20,245 nucleotides of DNA from assembly GCA_022794295.1 (NCBI GenBank), contig JAAWEO010000017.1, positions 1-20,245 of the forward strand, written 5' to 3'. The position numbers and the translations under genes are program-made. The stretch is from Angelakisella sp. Its GTDB lineage: Bacteria > Bacillota > Clostridia > Oscillospirales > Ruminococcaceae. Each line of letters starts with the position of its first letter. Position 1 is the stretch's first letter. Under the pieces are notes generated by a model that had not been told where the DNA came from, searched no databases, and saw only the letters and a list, made by a program, of their open reading frames with translations. Of this stretch, positions 1 to 7,918 are shown piece after piece.

Positions 1-228
1 GTGAAGCTCTATGTGGGCCTTGCCTCCTACAAGATCGGGGACGCCCAGCAGGGCGGGGCCGAGTGGGCGGGCAGCACCGATATGATGGCCCGCCAGGTGG
101 ACTATGCCCGGACCCTTTCCCGGTATGGCGGCTTTGCCCTCTACCGGTACGATTCCCTCTTTAACCCCGCCTCCGGCGTCTCCGGGGCGGTGAAGAAGGA
201 GATCGCCAACCTGAAGGAGCTCCTGTGA
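1..228 (+). CDS. GHL10 (DUF187) glycoside-hydrolase-like protein, 3' end only
   Basis: This is the last 75 codons of a gene cut by the left window edge. The reading frame is open at base 1, and the GTG there lies inside a domain, so it is not taken as the start. The residues match the end of a GHL10 TIM-barrel: a beta-strand-like KLYVGLASYKIG, a run naming the bound residues, then GGFALYRYDSLFNP and a charged helix. The same region of the next gene (IPMYVVHAADRMG and onward) is recognisably related, so the two look like tandem paralogues. GHL10 proteins include YngK of Bacillus and DigH (YddW) of E. coli, the latter acting on denuded peptidoglycan strands. Stop TGA at 226-228; the next gene starts 86 bases later without a terminator, which suggests co-transcription. 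The family call is fairly secure, the substrate is inference. Confidence 0.72.
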   Translation: MKLYVGLASYKIGDAQQGGAEWAGSTDMMARQVDYARTLSRYGGFALYRYDSLFNPASGVSGAVKKEIANLKELL

Positions 229-313
229 TGCGGCTGTGGACCTTGGTCCCTGCCGCTGCGGGGGACCGGGCGGCTGCCTGCCGCCACTAGGGAAGAACAT
301 AGGAGGAACAGCC

Positions 314-3300
314 TTGAACGAGCTTTTTAACAACAACGGGAAACTGGTGGCATTCATGGGGACCCTTTTTGCCGGGATCATCGGGGTCACCGGCCTGATT
401 GCTGTCCTGATGGGGGATCTGGAGTACTCCTCCCTGTTCGCCGCGGATTCCTCCTCCCAAAGCCAAAGCTCCCCGGAGGATGCTTCCGGGGAGCCTGGGG
501 GCAATGAGATCCTCCCCCCGGCGGAAAGCACCCCCTCTGTGGACGAGCCCCCCGCCGAGGAGCCCCCGGTGGTCTACACCTACAACAAGCCCGACGAGAT
601 GAAGGGGGTCTGGCTGATCCCGGGGCAGGATTTTTTGACCGGGGACAGCAGCGAGGAAACGGTGAAGGCGGAGATCGACACCGCCATCAGCAAGGCCGCC
701 GGAATGGGCCTGAACACGGTCATTATCCAGACGGCGGGGCAGAAGGGGGTCATCTACAACAGCAAGAACCTTCCTCCCCTTACCGCCTTCTTTGATCCGC
801 TGGATTATGCCATCTCCCAGGCCAGGGCCCAGGGGATGTATGTCTACTGTATCTATAACGTGATGTATGTGGGCAACGGGGAGACCATGGGACAAGCCAC
901 CGGCATGGACGCCGCCACTGTGAACTTCCTCCGGGAGGAGGCTGGGGACTTTGTCCGGAGCTACCACCCCGACGGTCTTTTCCTGGATGAATACTACAAC
1001 GAGGAGACAAGCTCCTCCTACGCCTCCTACCTGGCCCAGGGGGGCGGCATCGGCTACCAAAGCTATATGCGCCAGGTCTCCCGCATCGCCCTGGATACCG
1101 TCCTGGAGACGGTTCGGGACCGGGCCCCTGGGATGCAGCTGGGCATCCTTACCGACGCCGTTTGGGCCAACAAGGCCCAGAACGAGGCGGGCTCCAACAC
1201 CTCCGCCTCCTGGACCGTTCTGGGCGATGGCAATACCGATGTCAAGGCCATGATCGAGGAGAACAGGTTCGACTTTGTGGGGGTAAAGGCCTACGGGGCC
1301 ACCGGGGATGGGGTGACCCCCTTTGATGTGGTCACCACCTGGTGGGGAAAGCTGGCCAAGGGCGCCGGTATCCCCATGTATGTGGTCCATGCCGCCGACC
1401 GGATGGGAAGCACCTCCCATACCGGCTGGGGGTCCAACACCGAAATGGTCCGCCAGCTGGACAATGTCCACAAGGTGGAGGGCTATGCCGGCAGCGCCTT
1501 CAACTCCCTGGCGGCCCTTTTGGCTAACCCAGGCGGGGCCACCGACAACATCCTAAAGTATCTGAACGACCAGACCAGCGCCCAGTTCATCCTCACCGAG
1601 CTGAAGCTGACAAAGCCGGAGCAGACCACCTATACCACCAACGAGGCCAGCGTCATCTTCCAGGGGGCCAGCGACCCCACCAACAAGGTGACCCTAAACG
1701 AGAAGGAGATCCCCACCGACCAAAACGGCTATTTCTCCGTCTCCCAGGAGCTGAAGGCGGGGCTGAATACCTTCCACTTTGTCCACAAGGGCAAAACCGT
1801 CACCTATAACATCACCCGCCAGGTCAAGGTGCTGGACAAGGACAGCGCGGCCCCCACCGGCAGCATCAATGTGGACGGGGGGATGAAGATCACCGTCTCC
1901 ATCAACGCCTACGCCGGTTCCACCGTCACCGCCGCCCTGGGGGGCAGCACCATCACCCTTACCGAGACCAAGGCGGAGGGGGACAACACCGACAAGACCT
2001 CCACCTATGTCCAGTTTTCCGGGGACTTTACCGCCCCGGAGGCCACCTCCTCGGCCCAGAAGCTGGGGACCATCACCTTCAGCGGCTCCTACCAGGGCTT
2101 TACCGACAGCGCCGCTGGGGCCACAGTCACCGTAAACAAAAAGGCGGTGATCGGCTCCGGAAAGGCGGTGGTGGTCACCGCCAGCCAGGCGGAGACCTTC
2201 CCCAGCACCACCATGAACGATATTTCCAGCCCCTACTGCTTCCCCCTTCCCGCCGGGGCCCTGGACTACACCCTGGGGGAGGAGATCGTCTACCGGGAGG
2301 GGAGCAGCACCTACCGGTACTACCTGCTGGAATCGGGCCAGCGGGTCTACTCCAAGGATATCACCTCCACCACCAAAAAGGCGGAGGACAATGTCATCCA
2401 GGGAATGAGCGTCACCAGCACCTCCTCCTATAACGATGTGATCCTCACCATGACCCAGCCGGTAAGCTACGATGCCTCCTATTCCTCCAGCGGTATGAGC
2501 TTTGACTTTGCCTACACCAAGACGGTGTGCGGCGACCTGCCCAAGCTGACCAAGAACCCCCTCTTTTCCTCCGCCGTCTGGAACGGCACAAAGCTGACCC
2601 TGAAGTTCCGGGAAAGCGATGGGATGCTGGGGTACAAGGCCAGCTACAACGGCAGCACCCTGACCCTGCGGTTCCACAATGTCCCGGATATGAGCGGGGC
2701 CCGCATCGTCATCGACCCCGGCCACGGCGGTCCCGATGGCGGCGCGGCGGGAAACCTGGCCGCCTACCCGGAGAAGGTGGTGACCCAGCAGATCGCAAAG
2801 CGCCTTTACAACGTCCTGAAGAACAGCTATGGGGCCAACGTCTACCTGATCGATACCACCGGCTCCTCCAAGGTGGAGCTGGCAACCCGGGTCTCCCTGG
2901 CGGAAAAGCACAACGCCCAGCTTTTCCTCAGCATCCACTGCAACTCCGCCGCCAGCACCAGCGCCAAGGGGAACGAGGCCTACTACTTCTATTCCTTCTC
3001 CAAGCCCTTTACCGAGTATGTGAACAGCGCCCTTTACTCCGCCATGGGCAATTCCAACCGGGGCAGCAAATACGGGCTGTACTATGTCACCCGAACCAGC
3101 CACTACACCTCCACCCTGGCGGAATGCGGCTTTATGAGCAACAACAGCGAGTATAAGCAGATGCTGGATTCCACCACCCAGCAGGAGATCGCCCAGAACC
3201 TGGCCCGGGCCATTTCTAACTATTTCAGCTCCATCCAGGCCGGGAGCTACCCCACCGGCACCGAATCGGTGGGGGCAGTGGCAAAGGTGCCGGTCACCGG

Positions 3301-4696
3301 CGTCACCCTGAACAAAACCGAGCTCTCCCTGACGGTGGGGGCCAGCGAGACCCTTACCGCCACCGTAGCCCCGGACAACGCCACCAACAAAACGGTGAAG
3401 TGGTCTACCAGCGACTCAAAGATCGCCGCTGTGGATGAAAACGGCAAGGTCACCGCCGTGGCCCCCGGCACTGTCACCATCACCGCAGCCACCGAGGACG
3501 GGAACAAGACCGCCGCCTGTAAGGTAACGGTCACCGCCGCGGTGGTCCCGGTGGCCGGCATCACCCTGAACAAGACCGAGCTGGCCCTGACGGTGGGAGC
3601 CAGCGAGACCCTCACCGCCGCCATCACCCCGGAGAACGCCAGCGACAAGACGGTCACCTGGAGCAGCAGCAGCGAGGGGGTAGCCAGGGTGGAGAACGGC
3701 AAGGTCACCGCTGTTGCCCCTGGGGAGGCAGTTATCACCGCCAAGGCGGGGGAGAAAACCGCCGCCTGCAAGGTGACCGTCACCGCCGCCGTTGTTCCGG
3801 TGAACGGTGTGACCCTGAACAAAACCACCCTGGAGCTCACCGTGGGCGGCAGTGACAAGCTCGCCGCCACCATCCAGCCGGACAACGCCAGCAACAAGGC
3901 GGTCACCTGGAGCAGCTCCAACAGCGGGGTGGCTGCGGTAGGCCAGGATGGCACCGTCACCGCCAAGGGGCCGGGCACCGCCACCATCACTGTCACCACC
4001 ACCGACGGACAGAAAACCGCCAGCTGCACCGTTACCGTAAAGGCCCAGACGATAGCGGTTACCGGTGTCACCATCACTCCCGGGAGCCTCACCCTGGAGG
4101 AGGGCTCCACCGGGCAGCTTGCCGCGGTGGTCCAGCCGGACAACGCCAGCAATAAGACGGTCACCTGGGCCAGCGGGGACGCCAATATCGCCGCCGTGGA
4201 TGGAAACGGCCTGGTCACCGCCAAGGCGCCGGGGTACACCACCATTTCGGCCACCACTGCCGACGGAGGAAAGCAGAGCACCATCACCGTTACCGTCACG
4301 GCCAAGCCCCCCGCGGTGATCCCGGTGGAAAGCGTTGCGGTTCCCGGCAGCCTTGCCCTGGAGGTGGGAAAGACCGGCACCCTTACCGCCACCGTGGCCC
4401 CGGACAATGCCACCAACAAAACGGTGAAGTGGTCCACCAGCGACAGCAGCATTGCCACCGTGGATGAAAACGGCACCGTTACCGCCGTGGTAGCAGGCAC
4501 CGCTGTCATTACCGCCACCGCCGACGGAGGCAAGACCGCAGCCTGCACCGTCACCGTCACCGAGCCCGCCCCGCCCTCCAGCGAGGCGCCCCCGCCCTCC
4601 TCCAGCGAGCCGGCCCCGCCGGAGGACAGCAGCCCTCCCGCCGGGGACCCCTCCCAAGGCCAGCCCTCCGGTGGCGGGGAAACAGAGAGCCCCTAG
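314..4696 (+). CDS. GHL10 + Amidase_3 + five Big_2 repeats: large peptidoglycan-hydrolase fusion
   Basis: 1460 residues. The TTG at 314 is chosen because AGGAGGA lies 7 bases upstream and because a membrane segment (about residues 11-34) then sits at the N-terminus; an in-frame GTG at 236 would add 26 unlikely residues. An acidic Ser/Pro linker (about 45-90) leads to a GHL10 domain (about 96-405, beginning MKGVWL), a beta-rich middle (about 430-790), and an Amidase_3 domain (about 797-980). The amidase keeps its zinc ligands H804 (DPGHGG), E820 and H875 (SIHCN) and the catalytic E937 (LAECGFMSN), so it should cleave MurNAc-L-Ala bonds. Five Big_2 Ig-like repeats follow (992-1416), then a Pro/Ser-rich tail without LPXTG. 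Known: GHL10 DigH cleaves denuded glycans. Inferred: stepwise hydrolysis by one membrane-anchored surface or spore-envelope protein. Confidence 0.9.
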   Translation: MNELFNNNGKLVAFMGTLFAGIIGVTGLIAVLMGDLEYSSLFAADSSSQSQSSPEDASGEPGGNEILPPAESTPSVDEPPAEEPPVVYTYNKPDEMKGVWLIPGQDFLTGDSSEETVKAEIDTAISKAAGMGLNTVIIQTAGQKGVIYNSKNLPPLTAFFDPLDYAISQARAQGMYVYCIYNVMYVGNGETMGQATGMDAATVNFLREEAGDFVRSYHPDGLFLDEYYNEETSSSYASYLAQGGGIGYQSYMRQVSRIALDTVLETVRDRAPGMQLGILTDAVWANKAQNEAGSNTSASWTVLGDGNTDVKAMIEENRFDFVGVKAYGATGDGVTPFDVVTTWWGKLAKGAGIPMYVVHAADRMGSTSHTGWGSNTEMVRQLDNVHKVEGYAGSAFNSLAALLANPGGATDNILKYLNDQTSAQFILTELKLTKPEQTTYTTNEASVIFQGASDPTNKVTLNEKEIPTDQNGYFSVSQELKAGLNTFHFVHKGKTVTYNITRQVKVLDKDSAAPTGSINVDGGMKITVSINAYAGSTVTAALGGSTITLTETKAEGDNTDKTSTYVQFSGDFTAPEATSSAQKLGTITFSGSYQGFTDSAAGATVTVNKKAVIGSGKAVVVTASQAETFPSTTMNDISSPYCFPLPAGALDYTLGEEIVYREGSSTYRYYLLESGQRVYSKDITSTTKKAEDNVIQGMSVTSTSSYNDVILTMTQPVSYDASYSSSGMSFDFAYTKTVCGDLPKLTKNPLFSSAVWNGTKLTLKFRESDGMLGYKASYNGSTLTLRFHNVPDMSGARIVIDPGHGGPDGGAAGNLAAYPEKVVTQQIAKRLYNVLKNSYGANVYLIDTTGSSKVELATRVSLAEKHNAQLFLSIHCNSAASTSAKGNEAYYFYSFSKPFTEYVNSALYSAMGNSNRGSKYGLYYVTRTSHYTSTLAECGFMSNNSEYKQMLDSTTQQEIAQNLARAISNYFSSIQAGSYPTGTESVGAVAKVPVTGVTLNKTELSLTVGASETLTATVAPDNATNKTVKWSTSDSKIAAVDENGKVTAVAPGTVTITAATEDGNKTAACKVTVTAAVVPVAGITLNKTELALTVGASETLTAAITPENASDKTVTWSSSSEGVARVENGKVTAVAPGEAVITAKAGEKTAACKVTVTAAVVPVNGVTLNKTTLELTVGGSDKLAATIQPDNASNKAVTWSSSNSGVAAVGQDGTVTAKGPGTATITVTTTDGQKTASCTVTVKAQTIAVTGVTITPGSLTLEEGSTGQLAAVVQPDNASNKTVTWASGDANIAAVDGNGLVTAKAPGYTTISATTADGGKQSTITVTVTAKPPAVIPVESVAVPGSLALEVGKTGTLTATVAPDNATNKTVKWSTSDSSIATVDENGTVTAVVAGTAVITATADGGKTAACTVTVTEPAPPSSEAPPPSSSEPAPPEDSSPPAGDPSQGQPSGGGETESP
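3287..4561 (+). repeat. Five tandem Big_2 (bacterial Ig-like group 2) repeats in the amidase fusion
   Basis: Five units of 81-89 codons begin at 3287, 3545, 3794, 4052 and 4319. Each starts with a V-P-V or similar strand, contains a TVGASETLTATV-like strand, a central TVKWSSS-type strand and ends with A-C-x-V-T-V-T. Units 1 and 5 are the closest at DNA level: the stretch around 3352-3478 and that around 4379-4505 differ at few positions, although three more divergent units lie between them. This suggests duplication or gene conversion. Such domains usually act as spacers or adhesion modules on the cell surface. Confidence 0.9.
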
Positions 4697-4723
4697 ACCG
4701 GTAAAATCAGGCACGGAAATAAC

Positions 4724-4755
4724 GCCCCCTTCCCCTGCGGGAGGGGGCATTTCTT
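4724..4755 (+). terminator. Rho-independent terminator after the amidase fusion gene
   Basis: GCCCCCT-TCCC (4724-4734) pairs with GGG-AGGGGGC (4739-4748) around a CTGC loop with one bulged T, followed by ATTTCTT. It lies 27 bases after the stop codon. Confidence 0.85.
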
Positions 4756-4775
4756 GTCCCACTTTTTCATAGGAT
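4747..4775 (+). promoter_or_regulatory. Candidate sigma-E-like promoter ahead of the spoIVFA-like gene
   Basis: GCATTTC (4747-4753) and CATAGGAT (4768-4775) are 14 bases apart. They resemble the Bacillus sigma-E elements (-35 kmATATT, -10 CATACAmT), matching the core ATA of the -10 but only partly the rest. In B. subtilis spoIVF is a sigma-E operon, which makes the position attractive. It overlaps the 3' arm of the preceding terminator and would give a leader of only about 15 bases. No sigma-A type promoter is seen in this gap. This is a weak match, offered as a candidate. Confidence 0.3.
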
Positions 4776-4796
4776 GTAGGGAAAGGAGTGGGACCT

Positions 4797-5600
4797 GTGA
4801 GCTATCGACACCGGACCATGACCGTCCACCGGGGGAGCCGTTCCCCGGGGCGGCGGGAGGAGGAGCGGCCCCTCAGCTTCCTGGAGAATGTCACCGCCTT
4901 TACCGCCCTGCAGATCTGTCTCTCCCTGCTGGTGCTGGGGGGCGCCTTCACCCTGCAATTTGTGGATGGGGAGCGGTACGAGGAGGTGGGCCGGTACTAC
5001 CGCACCGTTATGGGGCGGGCAGGGGAGGACGCCGTGGAGGTAGGGGCCTTCGGGGAGCCTATCGTATTCCCGGACCTTCTCCGGGAGCTGGAAAAATCGG
5101 TGATGGGGCAGATCGTCCAGGAGCCGGAGGCGCCTGCCGGGGAGGCCCTGGGGATGGGAGGGGGGAACCCCTGGGTCCCGGAGAACCTTTATGAGGGGGA
5201 GGTGCTGGTCTCCGCCCCCGCCCGCTATCCCGTCTACGGAACGGTGAGCTCCCCCTTTGGCCCCCGGGAGCATCCCGTGCTGGAGGACTGGGACTTTCAC
5301 ACCGGCCTGGACATTGCCGCCCCGGAGGGGGCCGACATCTATGCCGCCTACCCCGGCACGGTCACCCAGGTGGGCAGCTCCGATATTTACGGCAATTTTC
5401 TCACCATGGACCACGGCGGGGGGCTGACCACCACCTATTGCCATTGCAGCCTGATTTTGGCCCAGGAGGGCCAGCGGCTCCGGGCTGGGGCCCGCATTGC
5501 GGAGGTGGGAAGCACCGGACTGGTCACCGGCCCTCACCTCCATTTCGAGGCCAGAGTGGACGGGGACCTGATCCAGCCCCTCTGGCTTTTTGACCTGTGA
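4797..5600 (+). CDS. spoIVFA: SpoIVFA-like membrane protein with M23 (LytM) domain
   Basis: 267 residues. GTG 4797 is chosen over GTG 4788 because the Shine-Dalgarno GGAG (4785-4788) sits 8 bases before it and would overlap the other. A basic N-terminal tail is followed by one membrane segment (about 34-55), a linker, and a C-terminal LytM/M23 domain (about 140-265). The metallopeptidase residues are all present: H168 and D172 (HTGLD), H216 (YCHCS), H247 and H249 (HLH). In B. subtilis SpoIVFA is a 264-residue scaffold that holds the protease SpoIVFB inactive in the outer forespore membrane until signalled. The GTGA overlap with the M50 gene behind it is the main argument for this identity; otherwise it would be called a generic M23 peptidase. 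The intact active site suggests it may be a working peptidoglycan hydrolase. Confidence 0.8.
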   Translation: MSYRHRTMTVHRGSRSPGRREEERPLSFLENVTAFTALQICLSLLVLGGAFTLQFVDGERYEEVGRYYRTVMGRAGEDAVEVGAFGEPIVFPDLLRELEKSVMGQIVQEPEAPAGEALGMGGGNPWVPENLYEGEVLVSAPARYPVYGTVSSPFGPREHPVLEDWDFHTGLDIAAPEGADIYAAYPGTVTQVGSSDIYGNFLTMDHGGGLTTTYCHCSLILAQEGQRLRAGARIAEVGSTGLVTGPHLHFEARVDGDLIQPLWLFDL

Positions 5601-6193
5601 CCTTCCGGTGCCGGGGGGTGGAGGTGACCCTCAGCTTCTGGTTCTTTTTGGGGGCGGTGGTGCTGCTCACCGCCGACCGCTCCGGCATCTCCGGGCTGGT
5701 GTTTCTTTCGGTGGCTATCCACGAGGGGGGGCACCTGGCTTACATGGTGCTGGCCCGCCTCCCCCTGGGGACGATCCACCTGGGGCCGGGGGGGCTCCTT
5801 CTGGGACTGCGGCCCGGCTGCCAGCCCTCCCCGGGACAGAGCCTTCTTCTCAACCTGGCAGGGGGAGGGGCCAACCTTTTGGCGGCCCTTCTGCTGGCCC
5901 GCTCCGGGGGCGGGATGGCGGTCCTGCGGCTCTCGGCGGTGAATACCGCCCTGGGGGTGGTGAACCTCCTGCCAATCCCCGGCCTGGACGGGGCCCAGGC
6001 CCTGGAGGACGCCCTGGTCCTCCTTCTGGGGTGGGAAAGGGGGACCGGCCTTCACCGGGGGGCGATGCTTTTGGTCTGCCTTCTGGGCATAGGGGGCTGC
6101 GGCTGGCTGATCTCCACTCGGGGGCTCCGGCTCTCCTGGGTGTGCTTTCTGGTGATCTTCGCTGTGGGGCTGGTCCGGGACGGGGGGATATGA
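5597..6193 (+). CDS. spoIVFB: SpoIVFB-like M50 site-2 intramembrane protease
   Basis: 198 residues, starting at a GTG that overlaps the upstream TGA (GTGA), which implies translational coupling. Membrane segments alternate through the protein. The zinc site HEGGH (H42, E43, H46) lies in the second segment, and the third ligand D131 is in NLLPIPGLDG; these positions nearly coincide with H43-E44-H47 and D137 of B. subtilis SpoIVFB. The family cleaves the membrane-tethered pro-sigma-K so that mother-cell late genes switch on. The protein is about 90 residues shorter than the B. subtilis one and ends soon after the last membrane helix, so the C-terminal CBS domain is missing. Whether the organism makes a pro-sigma-K cannot be seen here. 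M50 family is secure; the sporulation role rests on the SpoIVFA-like partner. Confidence 0.83.
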   Translation: MTFRCRGVEVTLSFWFFLGAVVLLTADRSGISGLVFLSVAIHEGGHLAYMVLARLPLGTIHLGPGGLLLGLRPGCQPSPGQSLLLNLAGGGANLLAALLLARSGGGMAVLRLSAVNTALGVVNLLPIPGLDGAQALEDALVLLLGWERGTGLHRGAMLLVCLLGIGGCGWLISTRGLRLSWVCFLVIFAVGLVRDGGI

Positions 6194-6221
6194 CCGGGAG
6201 AGGCAGGGGGCCATCAAAAAA

Positions 6222-6254
6222 GGGCGGCCTCCGGTCATTGGCCGGGAGCCGTCC
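6222..6254. terminator. Bidirectional terminator between convergent genes
   Basis: GGGCGGC-ct-CCGG (6222-6234) pairs with CCGG-ga-GCCGTCC (6242-6254) around TCATTGG, with a small internal mismatch. On the plus strand a T-rich run (TTGTTTCGTTTTG) follows; on the minus strand TTTTTT follows. It sits between the stops of the M50 gene and the symporter gene, which face each other. Confidence 0.7.
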
Positions 6255-6285
6255 TTGTTTCGTTTTGAACCTTGCCGGGAGAAGA

Positions 6286-7683
6286 TCAGCTGAGGGTCAG
6301 CCCCATTACCATTCCGGCAAAAAGGATGACGACAATGGCCGCCGGGACCACATACTTTACCAGCACCGCCCAGGGCTTTGCTAGGGGGAAGCGGACCCCC
6401 TCCTGCTCGATTTCCGCCACCGCCTGCTTTGGTCCCCAGACCCAGCCCACAAAGACACAGTAGGCAAGGGCCCCCAGGGGGGTCATCAGCCGGTCGGTGA
6501 GGTACTCTAGGAAGTCGCCGAAGGCGGGGAAGGAGAGGCCGGAGGCCCCGTCCAGCCAGACGCCCCGGATGTTGAAATGGACCTGGGAAAGGGTGTACAG
6601 CACCCCGATGCAGAACATCCCCGCCGCGGTAAGGACGGTGGCCCTGGTGCGGGGGAGGCCTTTTTCCTCGGTGAGGTAGGCCACGGTGCCCTCCAGCAGG
6701 GAGATGGCGGAGGTGAGGGCGGCAAAGAAAAGCAGGGTGTAGAAGATCACCCCGAAGAAGGAGCCCAGAGGCATCCGCTCAAAGACCCCCGCCAAGGAGA
6801 CAAAGGCGAAGGAGGCGCCCTTTCCCGGCTCCACCCCGGTGGCAAACACAGCCGGAATGACGATGAAGGCGGCGATCAGGGCCACCAGGGTATCCAGGGA
6901 GCAGATCATGGCAGTGTTCTTGCCCAGGTTTTCGGTGCGCTTTACATAGGAGCCGTAGGTACACATGATCCCCATGCCCAGGGACAGGGAATAGAAGGCC
7001 TGTCCCAACGCGGAAAGAAGGACGCTGCCGTTCAGAGCGGAGAAGTCGAAGGAAAGGAGATACCGCAGGCCGGCATCCGCCCCGGGGAGGGTCACCGACC
7101 GCCCCAAAAGCACCAGGAGCAGCAGGAAAAGGGCGGGCATAGCCAGCTTGTTAAACCGCTCGATGCCGCCCTCCACTCCATGGACGATCACCAGCACCAC
7201 GCAGGCGATAAAGAGGAGGGGAAAGAGGAAGGCACCTGCCAGGGGGAAGCGGTCTGCCCCCAGCACCTGGTTGAGGAAAAACCTCTGGGGATCCCCATAG
7301 ACCTCTTCGGGCCGGACAAGGTAGGCGGTGATATACTGGAGCACCCAGCCCCCCACCTGGGTGTAATACCCCAGAATGACAAAGCCGGTAAAGACCCCAA
7401 GGCCTCCCACCCACTTCCACCTGGGGGCGAGGACGCGGAAGGCCCCCACCGCGTTCTTCTGGGTGGCGCGGCCCACTGTAAGCTCCGCGATCATGGCGGT
7501 GGCCCCGATCAGGATGACGATCAGAATATAGGTCAGGATGTAGACCCCGCCGCCCCCCTCGTAGGCCTTGCCGGGAAATTTCCAGATGTTCCCCAGCCCC
7601 ACGGCGGAACCCGCCGCCGCCAGGATAAAGCCCAGACTGCTGGCCCACTGGGCCCGGTCGCCCTTTGCCGGTTTGTTTGACAT
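6286..7683 (-). CDS. NSS-family sodium:neurotransmitter (amino acid) symporter
   Basis: 465 residues and about eleven to twelve hydrophobic helices, the usual size for bacterial NSS transporters such as LeuT, TnaT and MhsT. The hallmark unwound helix 1, AVGLGNIWKFP, follows RAQWASSLGF near residues 10-35; helix 6 carries the conserved FYSLSLGMGIM and TYGSYV run. Such proteins take up an amino acid with Na+ across the cytoplasmic membrane; the substrate cannot be told from sequence. ATG 7683 has a modest AGGA upstream. It is a single-gene unit with its own strong promoter and shares a terminator with the facing spoIVF pair. There is no obvious functional link with its neighbours. Confidence 0.93.
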   Translation of the reverse strand: MSNKPAKGDRAQWASSLGFILAAAGSAVGLGNIWKFPGKAYEGGGGVYILTYILIVILIGATAMIAELTVGRATQKNAVGAFRVLAPRWKWVGGLGVFTGFVILGYYTQVGGWVLQYITAYLVRPEEVYGDPQRFFLNQVLGADRFPLAGAFLFPLLFIACVVLVIVHGVEGGIERFNKLAMPALFLLLLVLLGRSVTLPGADAGLRYLLSFDFSALNGSVLLSALGQAFYSLSLGMGIMCTYGSYVKRTENLGKNTAMICSLDTLVALIAAFIVIPAVFATGVEPGKGASFAFVSLAGVFERMPLGSFFGVIFYTLLFFAALTSAISLLEGTVAYLTEEKGLPRTRATVLTAAGMFCIGVLYTLSQVHFNIRGVWLDGASGLSFPAFGDFLEYLTDRLMTPLGALAYCVFVGWVWGPKQAVAEIEQEGVRFPLAKPWAVLVKYVVPAAIVVILFAGMVMGLTLS

Positions 7684-7731
7684 GTTTCGTTCCTACTTTC
7701 TTTCCGTTCTTTTCTGTGGTGATTGTGAAAT

Positions 7732-7761
7732 AGTATACCAAAATCAGGGGCGCTCCGTCAA
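7732..7761 (-). promoter_or_regulatory. Sigma-A-type promoter of the symporter gene
   Basis: On the minus strand TTGACG (7761-7756) and TATACT (7737-7732) are 18 bases apart, each one base off consensus. Transcription would start near 7725, leaving a leader of about 40 bases before ATG 7683. Confidence 0.75.
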
Positions 7762-7797
7762 GGAAAAGCATACCGGGGGGGCCGGGATGCTGTACAG

Positions 7798-7839
7798 AAA
7801 AAGACCGGAAGGCTGGCCCTCTGCCGGCTCCCGGTCTTT
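7798..7839 (-). terminator. Terminator of the dnaD-like/helicase-loader operon
   Basis: AAAGACCGG (7800-7808) pairs with CCGGTCTTT (7831-7839), with a further imperfect GC-rich stem inside. On the minus strand the hairpin ends in TTTTT (7802-7798). It lies about 80 bases past the loader stop codon and just before the symporter promoter. Confidence 0.75.
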
Positions 7840-7892
7840 AAGTCTGCTGAAAATCTCACGGCACACCGCCGAAGGGCCTTTTTTCCGCCCGT

Positions 7893-7906
7893 TCAGGGCA
7901 CCCTGA
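7893..7906. other. Short perfect palindrome downstream of the helicase-loader gene
   Basis: TCAGGG-CA-CCCTGA is an inverted repeat of 6-base arms, 13 bases beyond the loader stop. It has no T-run and no promoter next to it, so its role is unknown; it could be a weak RNA hairpin in the 3' untranslated region. Confidence 0.35.
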
Positions 7907-7918
7907 GAGCTTGAGCTG

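Noticed and set aside
228..290. A 20-codon frame starting at ATG 228, overlapping the stop of the first gene
   Set aside because: It has GGAG upstream, but no recognisable sequence, and the next real start (314) has its own stronger binding site. A leader peptide is possible but not supported.
1694..4762. Minus-strand frames of 437-469 codons opposite the amidase/Big_2 region
   Set aside because: They mirror the repetitive codons of the Ig-like repeats and show no domain of their own.
6577..7680. A 367-codon plus-strand frame opposite the symporter
   Set aside because: Its residues are a His/Gly/Gln-rich shadow of a membrane protein on the other strand; no family features and no ribosome binding site.
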